Source: Lepas anatifera
Lineage: Eukaryota > Arthropoda > Thecostraca > Lepadidae
Direction: 5' to 3'
Assembly: GCA_034440635.1 (NCBI GenBank)
Contig: JAOTON010001933.1
Location: 1-64,000, forward strand
DNA: 64,000 nucleotides
The position numbers were made by a program, and so were the translations under genes. Below are positions 33,998 to 46,717 of the stretch, piece after piece; the stretch's first letter is position 1; each line of letters opens with the position of its first letter. Below the pieces are notes generated by a model. The model saw only the letters and a program-made list of their open reading frames with translations, was not told where the DNA came from and searched no databases.

Positions 33998-35023
33998 CCC
34001 TCGCCCCACCGAGGGGGTCATCGATGGCCCCCCTAAGGTTTTTCCGGGATAACAGAAAAATGAAGAGGCCCAGCACCGCGGTTGAGAGCTCTACCTCTCA
34101 CTGCATCATTTTCCCACCATCCCTGAAATTTTTTACCCCTGTTCACCTAAGGTCAGGTCACCAGACGAGGTCAACCAAGGTCACCTCACTTCAACTTTAG
34201 AGCTCTGTAAGAGCTACATTTCGAAGTCGATCGATTTGAAACTTCCTACACTTTATGGTCACTCCAGGGTCTATAAGGTGTACATCCGGGATTTTTCGAT
34301 TTCGTACCCTGAGGTCAGGTCACGAGGTGACCTCTCCCATTGAAAAAGCATGGGGAAAAGCTGTCTTATGGTCTAAAAGTCACCAAAGCGATTGAAAATG
34401 CTCAGCTTGATCAGAAAAGCGTTCTTTGACACCTTTTCACGGATTCCAGGGGCCATATTTGGGCTTTGAACTCTTTAAGGTCATCCAAGTTCACCAGGGG
34501 TCAAAATCAGTATTTTGACAATAACTTTTGACCTAATTAAGTTAGAGCGCTGAAACAAACACCATCGTGTTTGTCTTGTCACTGGCTTTCATTTGAGATG
34601 CGGCAAGGTCACTTTCTGACCTTTCGTGACCTCAGGTCATCTTAGGTCACGAGGTGACCTCTGGAGGTCAAACCACTAGCGGGAGGTCTTTACGTTTCAC
34701 ATACCGGAAAAAGGATTGACAATTTCCTATCAAATGTACTTTACCAGACCTCAATAGCTCTAATGGCATAATAATTATGCCCAGTTTGCTTAAGCATTGC
34801 ATATTTGAGTGAAAATAGCCGATCTTGACCTAATTTGCCCTCTGGAGGTCAAACCATTGACCTGAGCACTAAAACACGTGAAGTAATTTTTTACTGAATT
34901 CACGTGGGCTGTCTAATGCACTTTGCAGATTTGCGCTAACGTCAATATTTTCGGAGTCAGAGGGGGGCTTCGATGGCCCCCCGGTGGGGCGAAGGTGGCG
35001 CTGGACCCCCGGTGGGGCGCGGG
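33998..35023 (-). mobile_element. piggyBac-like MITE, copy 3 (inverted)
   Basis: Same family as 3,802-4,831 in reverse orientation, flanked by TTAA at 33,994-33,997 and 35,024-35,027. More diverged than copies 1 and 2 but with the same AGGTCA-rich interior. Confidence 0.85.
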
Positions 35024-35364
35024 TTAATGGGCTTGGGATATATAGATATGCTTATTGAACTATCCACCACTCAACAATGGTTGAAAAGAAGGAAAACTGA
35101 ACGGGGTTGCAGGACAGCAGGATGCATGCATTGTTGTTATACGCAACTGCAATAGTTTTAACATGAAATTACAGACGGTGCTTCAGAGGAAATGTCAGGA
35201 GCACACCAAAACTGAGCTGTTATTCTTGGCCACCTACGTCTTGAAGGACTAAATATAAATTCACATCGACCATCACGATTTGATAACACAAGCATTAATA
35301 GACAACATAAGCCGACACACAAACTATTACAATCAATCTAAGCCAGACCATGGAAAATACTTAA

Positions 35365-35813
35365 AGGAAATGTGACACCTTGGTCGAATCCTGGAATTTA
35401 GTGTAATTAGGCGTACTTTTAGTAAAAAATAATGAAACCACTCATGATTTCTCTGAAAAATGTACAATAAGCTCAATATTTGGTTTTTAAAAATACTCCT
35501 CTAGAAAAAGAAATAAATATCAGCCTGTGGATGATGTCATGATCTGGCAACCACTACCATGCTTGAAACGCTCCAAGGGCTTCGATTGGCTGATGCTCAT
35601 CGTGACATCAGCATATGTCGGCACACCAGTAGCTCACAACAATGGCCGCCGGCGACGGGGTGCTGAGGGGGCTGGTGTGAGGTACGTTTTAGCTTTTTTC
35701 TACGGAAATATCGAGTTCCAAGACAAATGAAATATGGAGTACCGGGTTTTCCGACCTCCTTTACAACTTGGCTATCTCAGTTAAAATCACGTTGTGAAGG
35801 TGCTACATTCCCT
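35365..35813. mobile_element. 449-bp TTAA MITE
   Basis: Imperfect terminal repeats AGGAAATGTGACACCTT and (reverse complement of the right end) AGGGAATGTAGCACCTT, flanked by TTAA at 35,361-35,364 and 35,814-35,817. The interior has a GGGCTTCGATTGGCTGATG block similar to one near 14,027 in the 6.3-kb element, so the two may belong to one superfamily. Non-coding. Confidence 0.7.
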
Positions 35814-35864
35814 TTAAGAGATACACCCCTGTAGTTGTATTCTACGCAAACTTGTATAAATATC

Positions 35865-36000
35865 AGGCTTCTGACTTTGACACTGGGCAGGAGACGAAGA
35901 TGAGTCGATTTGCAAACACTGTTCCGCACCTGTAAGAGCAGGTTTATACTACACTCTAGACAGAACGGAACAGAAGTCGCAGAATCAACCATTGAGTAGC
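35865..36000 (-). repeat. Exon-like repeat, copy 2
   Basis: Diverged partner of 32,895-33,040, about 3 kb away in direct orientation, separated by a SINE and two MITEs. Confidence 0.5.
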
Positions 36001-36419
36001 TGGAGATGTCTTCACATGCTTCTCAAGTCCCGCACTTGCGTGCCCTGTGCTTCCATGTCTACACTGCAATCTTCATTTTGTAGCTGCGCACAACTACTGT
36101 TCTCAATATATAAACTTATCCGGTAATGGGGAACGAGCAATGCCGACGACAAAGTTTACCTCAAGCGGGGGTAAACCAAACAGTTATGTTACAAAAACAG
36201 GGAATTGAAGTAGCACGAAACGACACAGAGCAGAGGCAGCAGCAAAGAAATCATAAAAACACTCCATACCGGTTCCAGCAACACTTCAGAGGCAGATACA
36301 GACCTGTTCCGATGCCATTTCCACGGAAAAAACAGCGTAAAACTTCTTCCAAAAAAGGAATCAGAGCCTTCTTCTTCAATTGGAAGCTACACAAATTCGC
36401 AGTTATCGTGCACTTCACT

Positions 36420-36570
36420 AACGCGTCTCGCTGACGCTCCGCGCAGCCACGCGCACCCTCCCCGTCGCACGCCTGTCGGCCAACTGAAGCACCTGATTGG
36501 CTGCCGCGCCGCCGCCGCGCCGGCCGGCTGCGGCGGCGACAGTGGCGCCTTCAGCTGATGTTCCCTGGGA
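36420..36570. other. GC-rich island, no gene seen
   Basis: A short stretch rich in CGCGCC and CGGCGGC words with many CpG. The surrounding 36,001-37,430 otherwise shows no gene. An open frame at 36,126-36,434 has biased composition and no recognised motif. Confidence 0.35.
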
Positions 36571-37433
36571 GGGTGAATTTAATGAAACACCAAATAATTT
36601 GTATTTTACTCATATCTAGCCATTTCTTGATTGTAAAAAAATGCGGGAATAGCCTCTGAATACTCAATCATGGTACGCCTCTGCATAACTGCAGGGGCTC
36701 TGGTGATGCCAATCTAGGACAGCTATGGTGATGCTAAGGCTACTATTTTATTGTTTATTAGTCCAAATATCAATAGTTCGTAAAACAAATACATTGCATT
36801 TTTGTTTGCCATAAAATTCTACATATAAATATGACCTTATCTCAAAATGACCAAAAATCGGCCAAATCTGAAGGCTAAAGAAATATATTAAATTTTCATT
36901 GAAAATAAAGATACGCATCTAAATATACCCTTATCCCAAAATGAGCAAAATCGTCAAAAACCTTGTGGTCGGTGGCGTATTTGATCCTCCCACAAAGAAC
37001 CAAAGTCAAAATTTCTGGTAGCGGCCGACCAGAAATGATGAAACCGACAAAGGCAGGTTAAAGGGTATCCGCACCGGCCGTTCTAGTCACTTGTGGTCGG
37101 CTGTGTATTTTTTTTTACCTTGCCATTTCTTACCAGAAATGGCGAAGGTTGAAATTTTTGGTAGGAATGACCCTGGGTGCTTTTTCAGCCCGAACAATTG
37201 TTACAATTTCTCCACTGGCACAAAATTTCAGGCCTCTATCTCAAGCACAAGTCTCAGAATCTGCTTCACAGCTAAGCATTCTCTCGGTTTCCAAGCTGTA
37301 AACCTACTACCGGCCGATCACGCAACTTTGTTAGGGCGCCGCTAAGGAACTTGCAGGGTTTTTTTTTGTTAGCGATAACCCCATTCATTGGTGCACTTGG
37401 TTTTTGTTTTCATTGGTGGACCGGATCCAGAGA

Positions 37434-39302
37434 TTAAGATTTTAGCAGTCTTAGTAATTTTTATGACCAACCAAAATGTAAGATAATATGTGAAGAATTA
37501 TTGAAAATGAGGAAGTTGATACTAACGTTTTCAAAATGTACCATTCTTCAGCCATTTTCGATGCAAATATGTCATTAAAAAATTGACACAGTATTACCGC
37601 TCTTAAAAGCCACGGTCAAGCCTATGGGCGATCAGAAACGACAAACAGCCTCTGCAATGGAGCCGTCGTCATTTGTGGTACGAAAAGTTTTCGACCAGGC
37701 CAGAAATGCCGACAGAAGCGCTAAGGTTGACGCGTCGGCATTTCTGGTCTCCTCGAAGCTAAGAGGTAAAGTTTTCGTACCAAAAATGCCTACTCTGCCT
37801 CAGCACGGCAGAGTCGGCATTTGTGGTACGTTTCGTTTACCTCTTAGCTTCGAGGAGACCAGAATTGCCGACGCGTCAACCTTAGCGTCACCCTTAGCGG
37901 CTCAGCATTGGAGAGTCGGCATTTGTGGTACGTTTCGTTTACCCGTTTGATTCGAGCAAACCAGAAATGCCGACTTTGCTGCTAAGGGTGACTGTAAGGG
38001 CGGGTGGGCATTTCTGGTCGCTCGGGTAATGTTTTCGTACCAAAAATACCTACTCTGCCTCAGCACGGCAGAGTCGGCATTTGTGGTACGTTTCGTTTAC
38101 CTCTTAGCTTCGAGGAGACCAGAATTGCCGACGCGTCAACCTTAGCGTCACCCTTAGCGGCTCAGCATTGGAGAGTCGGCATTTGTGGTACGTTTCGTTT
38201 ACCCGTTTGATTCGAGCAAACCAGAAATGCCGACTTTACTGCTAAGGGTGACTGTAAGGGCGGGTGGGCATTTCTGGTCGCTCGGGTATTCTTTCATGCC
38301 ACAAATGACGATGGGTCCATTGCTAAGAAAGTTCTAATTCTACCCTGTTACAGCCGTTTTCGATGGAGACATGTCATTGCAAAAGTGTTCGCCGTGATCG
38401 ATTTGATAAGTGTGTATTTTTTTTTGGGTTGAAATAGAGCAAAACTTGTTTGGCTTTAAAAACACTATATAGATTTTTATGGCGAACAAAAATGCAATAT
38501 ATTTGTTTCACCACTTCTTGCAAATGAGGAATACTTCTCCAATTTTACCGTGTTGCATCGGTTTTCTATGGAAGCATGACATTACAAAATTGATCAGGAC
38601 ACATAATATTACCGCTCCTCAAAGCCACGGTCAAGCTTATGCCTATCGGCGACCAGAAACGAGAAACAGCCTTTGCAATGCAGCCGTCGTCATTTTTGGT
38701 ATGAAAGAATACCCGAGCGACCAGAAATGCCCACCTGCCCTTACAGTCACCCTTAGCAGCAAAGTCGGCATTTCTGGTTTGCTCGAATCAAACGGGTAAA
38801 CGAAACGTACCACAAATGCCGACTCTCCAATGCTGAGCCGCTAAGGGTGACGCTAAGGTTGACGCGTCGGCAATTCTGGTCTCCTCGAAGCTAAGAGGTA
38901 AACGAAACGTACCACAAATGCCGACTCTGCCGTGCTGAGCCAGAGTCGGCATTTTTGGTACGAAAACTTTACCTCTTAGCTTCGAGGACACCAGAAATGC
39001 CGACGCGTCAACCTTAGCGCTTCTGTCAACATTTCTGGCCTGGTCGAAAACTTTTCATACCACAAATGACTACGGCTGCATTGCAGGCTGTTTGTCGTTT
39101 CTGGTCGCCCATAGGCTTGACCGTGGCTTTTAAGAGCGGTAATACTGTGTCAATTTTTAATGACATATTTGCATCGAAAATGGCTGAAGAATGGTACATA
39201 TTGGAAACGTTAGTATCAACTTCCTGATTTTCAATAATTCTTCGCATATTATCTTACATTTTGGTTGGTCATAAAAATTACTAAGACTGCTAAAATCTTA
39301 AT
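37434..39302. repeat. 1.87-kb inverted repeat built of alternating short motifs
   Basis: The outer ends are ATTAAGATTTTAGCAGTC at 37,434 and its reverse complement ending at 39,302. The arms match for most of their length. Inside, the motif ACCAGAAATGCCGAC and its complement alternate in orientation with variants (CACAAATG, AGAATTG, AAAAATG). Linkers such as ACGTTTCGTTTACC and TTAGCTTCGAGGAG are themselves paired as inverted repeats. The left arm contains an extra tandem copy with a period of about 261 bp (37,771 and 38,032). No protein-coding gene. Confidence 0.85.
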
Positions 39303-39699
39303 GCTAACCCCTATTCGCCATATTTGCTGTTAATAGGAAGAAATTAAGTCATAATCATAAATAACTAGGGATAAATTAAAATGAAATAATGTAAATATGC
39401 CAATGATTTAGAATGACATTATGTTTAATGTCAATGATTTACGTTTCCAAAACAATAGCTGCGGTCAGCACTATATCACGGCAGTCTGCAATCGAATCCA
39501 CGCCAACGTAATTAGGTGGCCTTCAAAAAGGCCTATTATTTTGTGTTGGCCTTAAGAAAGGCACTTCACCCTCAGGCGCCAGTCTTGGGAAGAAGCAGGC
39601 CTGATGAACCATAATATACAAACAAGTCGGGAAAGTACACATTAACGGTAAAATATCACCCCCTTTAAAGCCCTGGCCCTATGGCTGCCGCCATTACAC

Positions 39700-40290
39700 G
39701 TCAGCATTGGGCGGTCGTCATTTGTGGCACGACATTATTTCGCCCATACCAGAAATGCCGAAGGCACCCATAAGGGTGCTTTTCACCCTGAATACCGATA
39801 AGTCGGCATTTGTGGTATCTTGGATGCAAAGAGGTAAAGATGTCGTACCAGAAATGCCGACTCTACCTCAGCATTGGAAAGTCGGCATTTCTGGTACGTT
39901 TCGTTTACCTCTTAGCTTCGAAGAAACCAGTATTGCCGATTGGCTGTTAGACTGTGGGTCGGCAATTCTGGTTTCTTCGAAGCTAAGAGGTAAACGAAAC
40001 GTACCAGAAATGCCGACTGCGCTCACCATGGGGAGAGTCGGCATTTCTGGTACGTTTGGTTTACCCGTTTGATTCGAGCGCACCAGAAATGCCGACTTTG
40101 TCCGTTGGCGTCGCCCTTGTGGCCGGTGGGCAGAAGTGGTGCGACATTATACCCGCCGCTAACGGTGAACGCAAGGGCGAAAAGCGCGGCAGATGTCAGA
40201 GGCTGTACTGGAGTCGGCAAAAGTGGCCACATTATTTGCGAGCGGCCGGTATGGCCGAGCCGTTTGAAAAGTCGGCAATTCTGGTATGAC
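39700..40290. repeat. Second cluster of the alternating hairpin motif
   Basis: Same ACCAGAAATGCCGAC / GTCGGCATTTCTGGT alternation and the same CTCTTAGCTTCGAAG linkers as 37,434-39,302, outside the large palindrome. Adjacent inverted pairs enclose 10-90 nt. It ends about 120 bp before the retrotransposon B target site. Confidence 0.8.
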
Positions 40291-40412
40291 ATTATGCTGC
40301 CCTGGATGTTATCCCTTAAGACTTTTCGGTGGCGCTTGGCTCCCCCCTTTACCGAGCCCCTTGCCTCCCTTGCCGCGTCCAGTCATTTTCGATTTTCAGG
40401 GATGATATCGAT

Positions 40413-40423
40413 ATTCGGTGACC
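40413..40423. repeat. Target-site duplication of copy B, 3' side
   Basis: ATTCGGTGACC directly abuts the element tail (GCTTGCTTATGG). The same 11 bp recur at 47,714-47,724 beyond the 5' end of B. About 8 further bases on the outer side are similar but not identical. Confidence 0.8.
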
Positions 40424-41210
40424 TGCTTGCTTATGGCTTTTTATTAGGCGTTCTGTGCATAGCACCTTTGCCCGCCTCTAAAGGAGTGTGTGGGAGAATT
40501 TTAGAATTTAGTGTGAGGGCAAGCTACGTTAGTCTGTTAAAGCAATGGGAGTTATTTCAAGTAATGGGTTGCAAGATGTTTTAGCTTGCAAGTGGACGGT
40601 CGTGGCAATGGCATAGCCATGCCAAGGGAGGGCTTTTAATAAGTTTAGACCCGCAGAGTGCGAAGGTTATTTCTGTGGTTGAAGACCTTATAAATTTAGA
40701 GTTTGAAATTTAGAATTTGGAATTTAGAATTTGGAATTTAGAATTTAGAATTTTGTGTGTCAGCTATTGATGTCCGTTTGTATACGTTACTCGAAAGCCT
40801 CCGTTAACTCAATAATTTCGTATTTTAGAAAGTGCGCTAAACACCTGGCCAGGGTGCCGCGATTTACCCTGCAACCCGGAGGTGAAGTTGCAGCTCCCCT
40901 CTTCGGCTGGGCAGCCGCCGCGCAGAGAAAGAAGTGTGAGAGGATAGTTAGATTGTTAGTAAGAGTATAGGTGTGGTTAGTATAGACCCGCAGTGAAAGG
41001 TATCACTGCGGTGAAGAAATCTAGCCTATCTAACCTAACCTGATTTCAAAGTTAGCCTAACATAACCTATCCTTAGCCTACAATGAACCATTTAAAGGTT
41101 ACAAAACTATTGCTTAAATTTCGCAGTGGATCAGCTATGATTAGAAAATAGGCAAGTCCTACTTTGGGGGTGCACCATGCACCCTCATCATATATACTGG
41201 GAGGAGTGAT

Positions 41211-44200
41211 TTATAGAAACTTCTCTAGCCCAGAGTCCTTTAGAAATGTAAAGACTTTTTCGAGAAGTTCAGGATGGTCGTTACCGAGCAGAGTTTTTAG
41301 GTCTACAGGGATGTTTTGGATTCGGCAGTAATCTAGCATGGGCTGCCGATGGGTATTGTGCTGGGGACAATCGATGAGAATGTGATGGGGATTCTCCATT
41401 GCGTCGCAGGTACCACAGGTACCCGCGTTCCAATAGGCATTTAATTTTGTGTGTCCATTTCTGAGTCTGGTTAGAATAACCTCGCGCCGACGACTCTTTT
41501 GGTTGGAACTGGGCCAGTAGCCGATGTTAGGCTTGATATAAAATAGGTGGGCGCTGTGGTTTGTGGTCCAGTTATGTTGAATTTGCTTCCGGATGGTGTC
41601 CTGGAGGAGAGCTTTGCTATCGTCTCCAGACCACTTTAAGGGTTCGATCTCTCTAAGTTCTAGGGACTTTTTTGCCTGCTCGTCGGCCTTTTCATTTCCT
41701 TGAATTTTGCAGTGGCCCGGGATCCAAAGAAAAGAGACATCAGGGGTATCATCGATACCTTTCTGAATATCTGCTATAACGTGGTGGTTGGGGTTGACTA
41801 CGTTACTGATGGCCTGCAGGACAGATTTAGAGTCTGAACAGATGACGGCTGAGTTGATATTTTGGGTTCTGATTATAGCTAATGCATTTAGGATGGCAAC
41901 AGCCTCGGCTGTGAAGATGGAGCAGTTGTCCGGAAGTCTTTTCTGAAGGCAAATGTTTTGCCCCCAGATGCCGAGGCCTACTTTTTCGCCTATTTTGGAG
42001 CCGTCTGTAAATATAAAGGTCTTTTCCGTGTTACAAGATCGGAACTCTAGGAATTTTTGGGAGACTTCTTCCTCTGAGAAGTCCGTTTTACGGGAAGTGA
42101 AAAGAAATTCCACTTTGGGCTCTTTTCGAGTCCAGAAGCGGGAGAGTGGGGGGTTTGCCTATTGTCGCTGGCAGTGCAAGATTTAGGCTTTCCAGGGTTT
42201 TCGCTACTCTGTGCTTAAATGGGGGCCACTTCTGTAGAGTGGCTTTATTTGCTCGTCTGGGATGGGCAAAACATTGTTTTGCCGGGTGATTTTCGGTGGA
42301 TTGAACCTTAATGTAGTAAGAGATAAGCTGGGCGTCGCGTCTTGTCTGTAGAGGGCACAGCCCGCTATCAGTTAGCAGGCTGGTGATGGGGGATTCTCCG
42401 AGCGCGCCTGTGGCTGCCCGGATACTGGCGTTTTGGACTCGCTCTAGCTTTAATTTATTGGTCTTGTTCGTCGAGTCAAAAACGAACGAATTATATTCGA
42501 GAATGGACCGAATCAGGGACTTGTAGAGCATAAGCAGGGTCTTTCGATCCCCGCCATACTCTGTGCCGCCGAGCATGCGGAGAATGTTGACTCGCTTTTG
42601 ACAGCTAGAGACGACTTTGGTGATGTGCTCATTGAAACTCAATCGGGAATCTAGGATGACGCCCAAGAATTTGAAGCTATTGGTGCATTCAATAGGTTTA
42701 CCCGAGATTTGGAGCCGTGGAGGGTCGTGTCTGGAATGCGCTCTGGCAAAGACAACGACTGATGATTTTTCCGCCGAGAGAGATAGACCCATTAAGCTAC
42801 ACCAATTATTGATGTCGTTTAGGCTATCCTGCAACTGCGTAGTTGCGTGTTGGAATTCTGGTTCGTTATACCGCCTGGTATCGATTGCAGTGGTTTTCCA
42901 AATGGCGACATCGTCCGCAAAGAGGGAGTAATTTATTCCAGGCGGTAGCTTTTTGGCGAAGAGATCATTGATCATTACTAAAAAGAGGGTGGGGGACAGA
43001 ACGCTACCCTGGGGTGTGCCTTGGTCCTGGGTTGCCAGGTAGGAGAATGTGGTGCCACAACGGACTTTAAATTTTCGGTCCTTGAGGAAGTTTTCAATGA
43101 ATTTTGCAAGGTGGCCACGAATTCCTAGCTTGCTTAATTTAAACAAAAGGGCGTCTTTTTGTACGCGATCGAACGCCGATTTAATGTCTAAGAATGCAGC
43201 TATTGTTACTTGCTTTTTGTAAAAGCCATTTTGGATGTCACTGACTAGTTTCACCAAATTGTCAGTGGTGGCTCGCCCGCGCCGGAAGCCTGATTGCATA
43301 GCATCAAGCTTCTTTTCAAGGATCTCGTGAAGTCTAACGTTTACCATGCGCTCGACAAGCTTGCTAGCACAGCTAGTAAGCGAAATTGGGCGATAACCTT
43401 TTGGGTCTGTTTTTTCTTTGCCAGGTTTTGGAAGGGGGATGATAATACTCTCTCGCCACGATGTGGGGAAAGAGTCGCTAAGAAACATGTTGTTAATGGC
43501 CGAAAGCAGGTACTTTAGTGCTGTTTGGCTGAGGTGTCTGAAGAAAGAGTAGTGAATTTCGTCAGGGCCCACTGCAGTGTTTCCACACTTGCTAATGGCG
43601 TAATTTAGCTCGGTCATTGTAAATGGTACATTATAATACTCTTGATTACCATAATTGATGAATGTGTGCTTTTTGCACCATTCTGCCTGGTCTTTGGAGC
43701 GCTGGCTGTATGAGTTATTAGCTGCGACACTGGCGTAATGATCAGCAAATTTATCCATGACTTCCTTAGGTTCGGTGATGGGTTGGCCAGCTATTTCTAG
43801 CTGAGGGAAAGGTCCACGGGGTGGTCGCCTCGCAGAGAAAGCTCTAATGGTTTTCCAAACTTGGGTGGTGGGAGTGAAGCGGTTGAATTTGGAGGCAAAG
43901 GAGTTGAAACTGTCCTTTTGAACCCGCTCGCACGTGTTTCGAAAGTGTTCTTTTGCTGCCCGAAGTGCGGATCGAGTAGGGCTGTGTGCCCTCCTCTCAT
44001 ATGCCTTGCGGGCTCTAATCATTTGAGCTTTGGCGTGTGCCGTCTCTGCGTTCCACCATGGGGCTCCGTTTTTCTTTCGGGGTCCTCTGGTTTTTGGTAT
44101 TGCTACTTGTGCTGCTGAGCTTATGGCTCTTAGTATTAATTCAATGTCTGCCGAGTGTGGGTCACCTTCGGTGACCAGTGTGAGGTCGACCTCTGCCTCA

Positions 44201-44931
44201 AATTTTGTCCAGTCCGCTCGTTTTAGACTCCAGGAAGGGGTAAACAGATCAACGCGGTCGAGTGCTCCTTGGGGGACATTGATTTTGATTGGGAGGTGAT
44301 CGCTCATGCCTGGGTTGTCTTCGACATCCCAGGTAAATAGTGACGCAATTCTAGGCGTGCAGCACGAAATATCAATGGCTGAGTCTAAATGTCCGCTTTG
44401 CGTTGCTTGGCGGGTTGGTGCGCCGTTATTTAGGATAACTAAATTTTGAAAACCTATTGCGTCATATATAATTTCACCTCTACGGTTTGGCGTGGCGCTG
44501 CCCCAGGATGGGTGGTGACCATTCAAATCTCCAAGTAATAACAAAGGCCCGTTAATTTGATTAAATAGTTGTGCGAGTTCCCGATCCGTTGGATCAGGGT
44601 CGCAAGGGGATATGTATATTGAGACAACCGTCAATTGGACGTGTTGTATTTTCAAGCTAATAGCTACACAGTCTAGTGATGTTACCAAAGGCACGTGACT
44701 GTGTGGGATGCTATTTTCTATTAGGATGGCTGTGCCTCCCTTACGGACAGCAGCGTTTACGTTATGGCGATACCAAGAGTAACCCGAGATTTTGTATTTA
44801 TCGTTATCTTTATCAGAAAAGTGGGTCTCTTGTAATGCTGCTAGTGCCGGTTTTTTCTCAGCAAATATTGACGAAAAAAGCGGGAATTTCCCGATAAGGC
44901 CATTTGTATTCCATTGCAGAATTGAACCCAT
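41211..44931 (-). pseudogene. Copy B ORF2 (EN-RT-RNase H), one frameshift
   Basis: About 1,240 codons starting at ACCACCATGG, with the same domain order as copy A and an intact RT catalytic box (SLFADDVAIW). A run of six G at 42,148-42,153 (five in copy A) shifts the frame between RT and RNase H, leaving a 947-codon and a 300-codon frame. Every catalytic box is present, so function hinges on one base that could be an assembly error. Confidence 0.9.
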
Positions 44932-44939
44932 GGTGGTTT

Positions 44940-46717
44940 TTAACGTTTGTGATTAGGGGATCTACGCTTACGAAGGTTATATGAGCACCTGCTGCTGCTG
45001 CTATCGCTAGCAGGAGAAACTGGGGTGGAGTGTCTGGAAAAGCTAATTTTCCTTGCTACGGGCGAGCTGCCGGGGCTGGAGGAGCCGGGGCTGGGGGGTT
45101 TCAGGAGGGGAGCTCTGGAAGAGTTTATAACAGTTTTTGCAGAGCTCGTCTCTGAAGCACTGCTGGTGTCAGAGACGGTCTCTGTCCCGGACAGCTCGTT
45201 GACAGACTGACTTTTGTCGTCTGACGTTTCAAAGTCACTTGAGAACTGAAACTGCATATAATGACCTATGAGGTCGGTTTGGGATCCGCAAGTGCGGGTG
45301 GTTGGTGCTGTTTGGAAAGAAGCATCGCTTCTTTCCAAGGAGAGAGGAGCAGTTTCAGTTTGGGTTGAAATGTTTACTTTTTGGATTTTGGTTTGAGTGG
45401 CAGCCGTTTTACCCTGAGGGGGTAGGCTGCCACTCGTTAAAGGCCTTCTCGGAGCCTGCCTTTGGCGGCGCCTGGGAAGGGGAGCACCTGTGAATTTAGA
45501 GTGCTTGGGGGCAGGTAGCAAGGGAAAATCAGACTTTTCAGTCACTCGTGCAGAGTGGCTTTGCCACCCTGCTGCTGGTGTCCAGGTCTTCCTGGTGATT
45601 TTAGGTGCCTGAGGGGCGGGAGGATTTTCGGTCGGAAGACCTGGCGGAGAACTAGTGCGGGTCGGGAGATCCTCCCAGCCCGCAGCGGGCGTCCACCTAC
45701 GCCAAAAAGTGATTGCGCCACGTGGTGGGGGGAGGGGGACGGACGGCCTGATGGGCGCCAGGAAAAGGGGCTCCATTAGGGGGCGGATGTGGCGGCTTGT
45801 GTTTTTGGGTGGCTGAGGATGTTTGGAAATGGGGTGTTCCTGGCCGGCTGTGCTGGGGGCTGCTGTGGTAGCCTTGCTACCACAGCTTTTTGGGACTGTG
45901 CGGCTCTTTTCTTTTTGCAGCACTTCTTTGCGGGCCAGGTCAAACGGGAGCTTTTTTCCTCAGCCAAAACGTTAACTTCTTTTTCTCGGAGCCAGGTCGG
46001 GCACTTGGGATTATCTGCCCCATGAGCGCCGCCACAGGCAGCGCACTTGAGGCTTTTTGAGGTGCAATCTTTAGTGCGGTGCTTAGCACTGCACTTGCCG
46101 CATCGTGGGGTGGGGTTTTTACAGTTTGATTCTACGTGCCCGTACCTTTGACAAGTTTGGCAACGAATAGGGAGGGGGTAGTACGGCCTAACTGGGTAGA
46201 CACAGTCGCCCAGTTTAATTTGGCCGCAGTCATCCCGACACTTTGTGTCGAAGGTGACAATAAAACGGTGGTCTCGTAGACGTGGGTCTGTTTGGGCAGA
46301 ATTTTTGTTGGGGTTCAACTTTTCAAGGGCTAGCACATTTTGACCTTTAAAGTCAAACATGTGCTCAAGGTCCACATCAGAGAGATGGGACACTTCCGGG
46401 GCATTGATGATGCCCCGGTAGAAGTTAAGGGAGTGGTGAACAGAAAATATGACAGGTTTCGACCCAAAAGTTTTGGTGGCCAGCAGGGCTCGGGTAGATT
46501 CCTGATTAGAGGTTTTGATGAGGATGTCTTTTTGGTGCTTAATAATCTCAAAACTACCTTTGACTTTTTGGCTGATGGCCTTATCCAAATTAAAGGTAGA
46601 CTCTTTTGCCAAGTTTTGGTGCGTCGAAAGGTAGGTGCCAACCAGCCAAGCTCCGCTTGGCAGGTTGGCTTTGTTTAAACGGGGGCTGGAGGGACGGAAG
46701 AGAGAGGTGGAAGCCAT
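44940..46717 (-). pseudogene. Copy B ORF1 (nucleic-acid-binding, three zinc knuckles)
   Basis: The ATG at 46,717 has the best context (ACCATGG); another Met lies 18 codons upstream. The central part has CQTCQRYGHVESNC, CGKCSAKHRTKDC and CAACGGAHGADNPKC, the gag-like knuckles of I/Jockey ORF1 proteins, followed by a Pro/Ser-rich C-terminus ending NLRKRRSPNHKR. A T6 run at 45,952-45,957 (T7 in C and D) breaks the frame. The stop lies 8 nt before the ORF2 ATG. Confidence 0.88.

Noticed and set aside
37434..40290. CRISPR-like array of short repeats
   Set aside because: Repeats alternate in orientation, spacer lengths vary widely and are themselves paired, and the genome is eukaryotic.
40755..40970. 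71-codon frame repeated at 32,059-32,274 and 55,201-55,416
   Set aside because: It lies antisense in the 3' UTR of the retrotransposon and is copied with it. No protein features.
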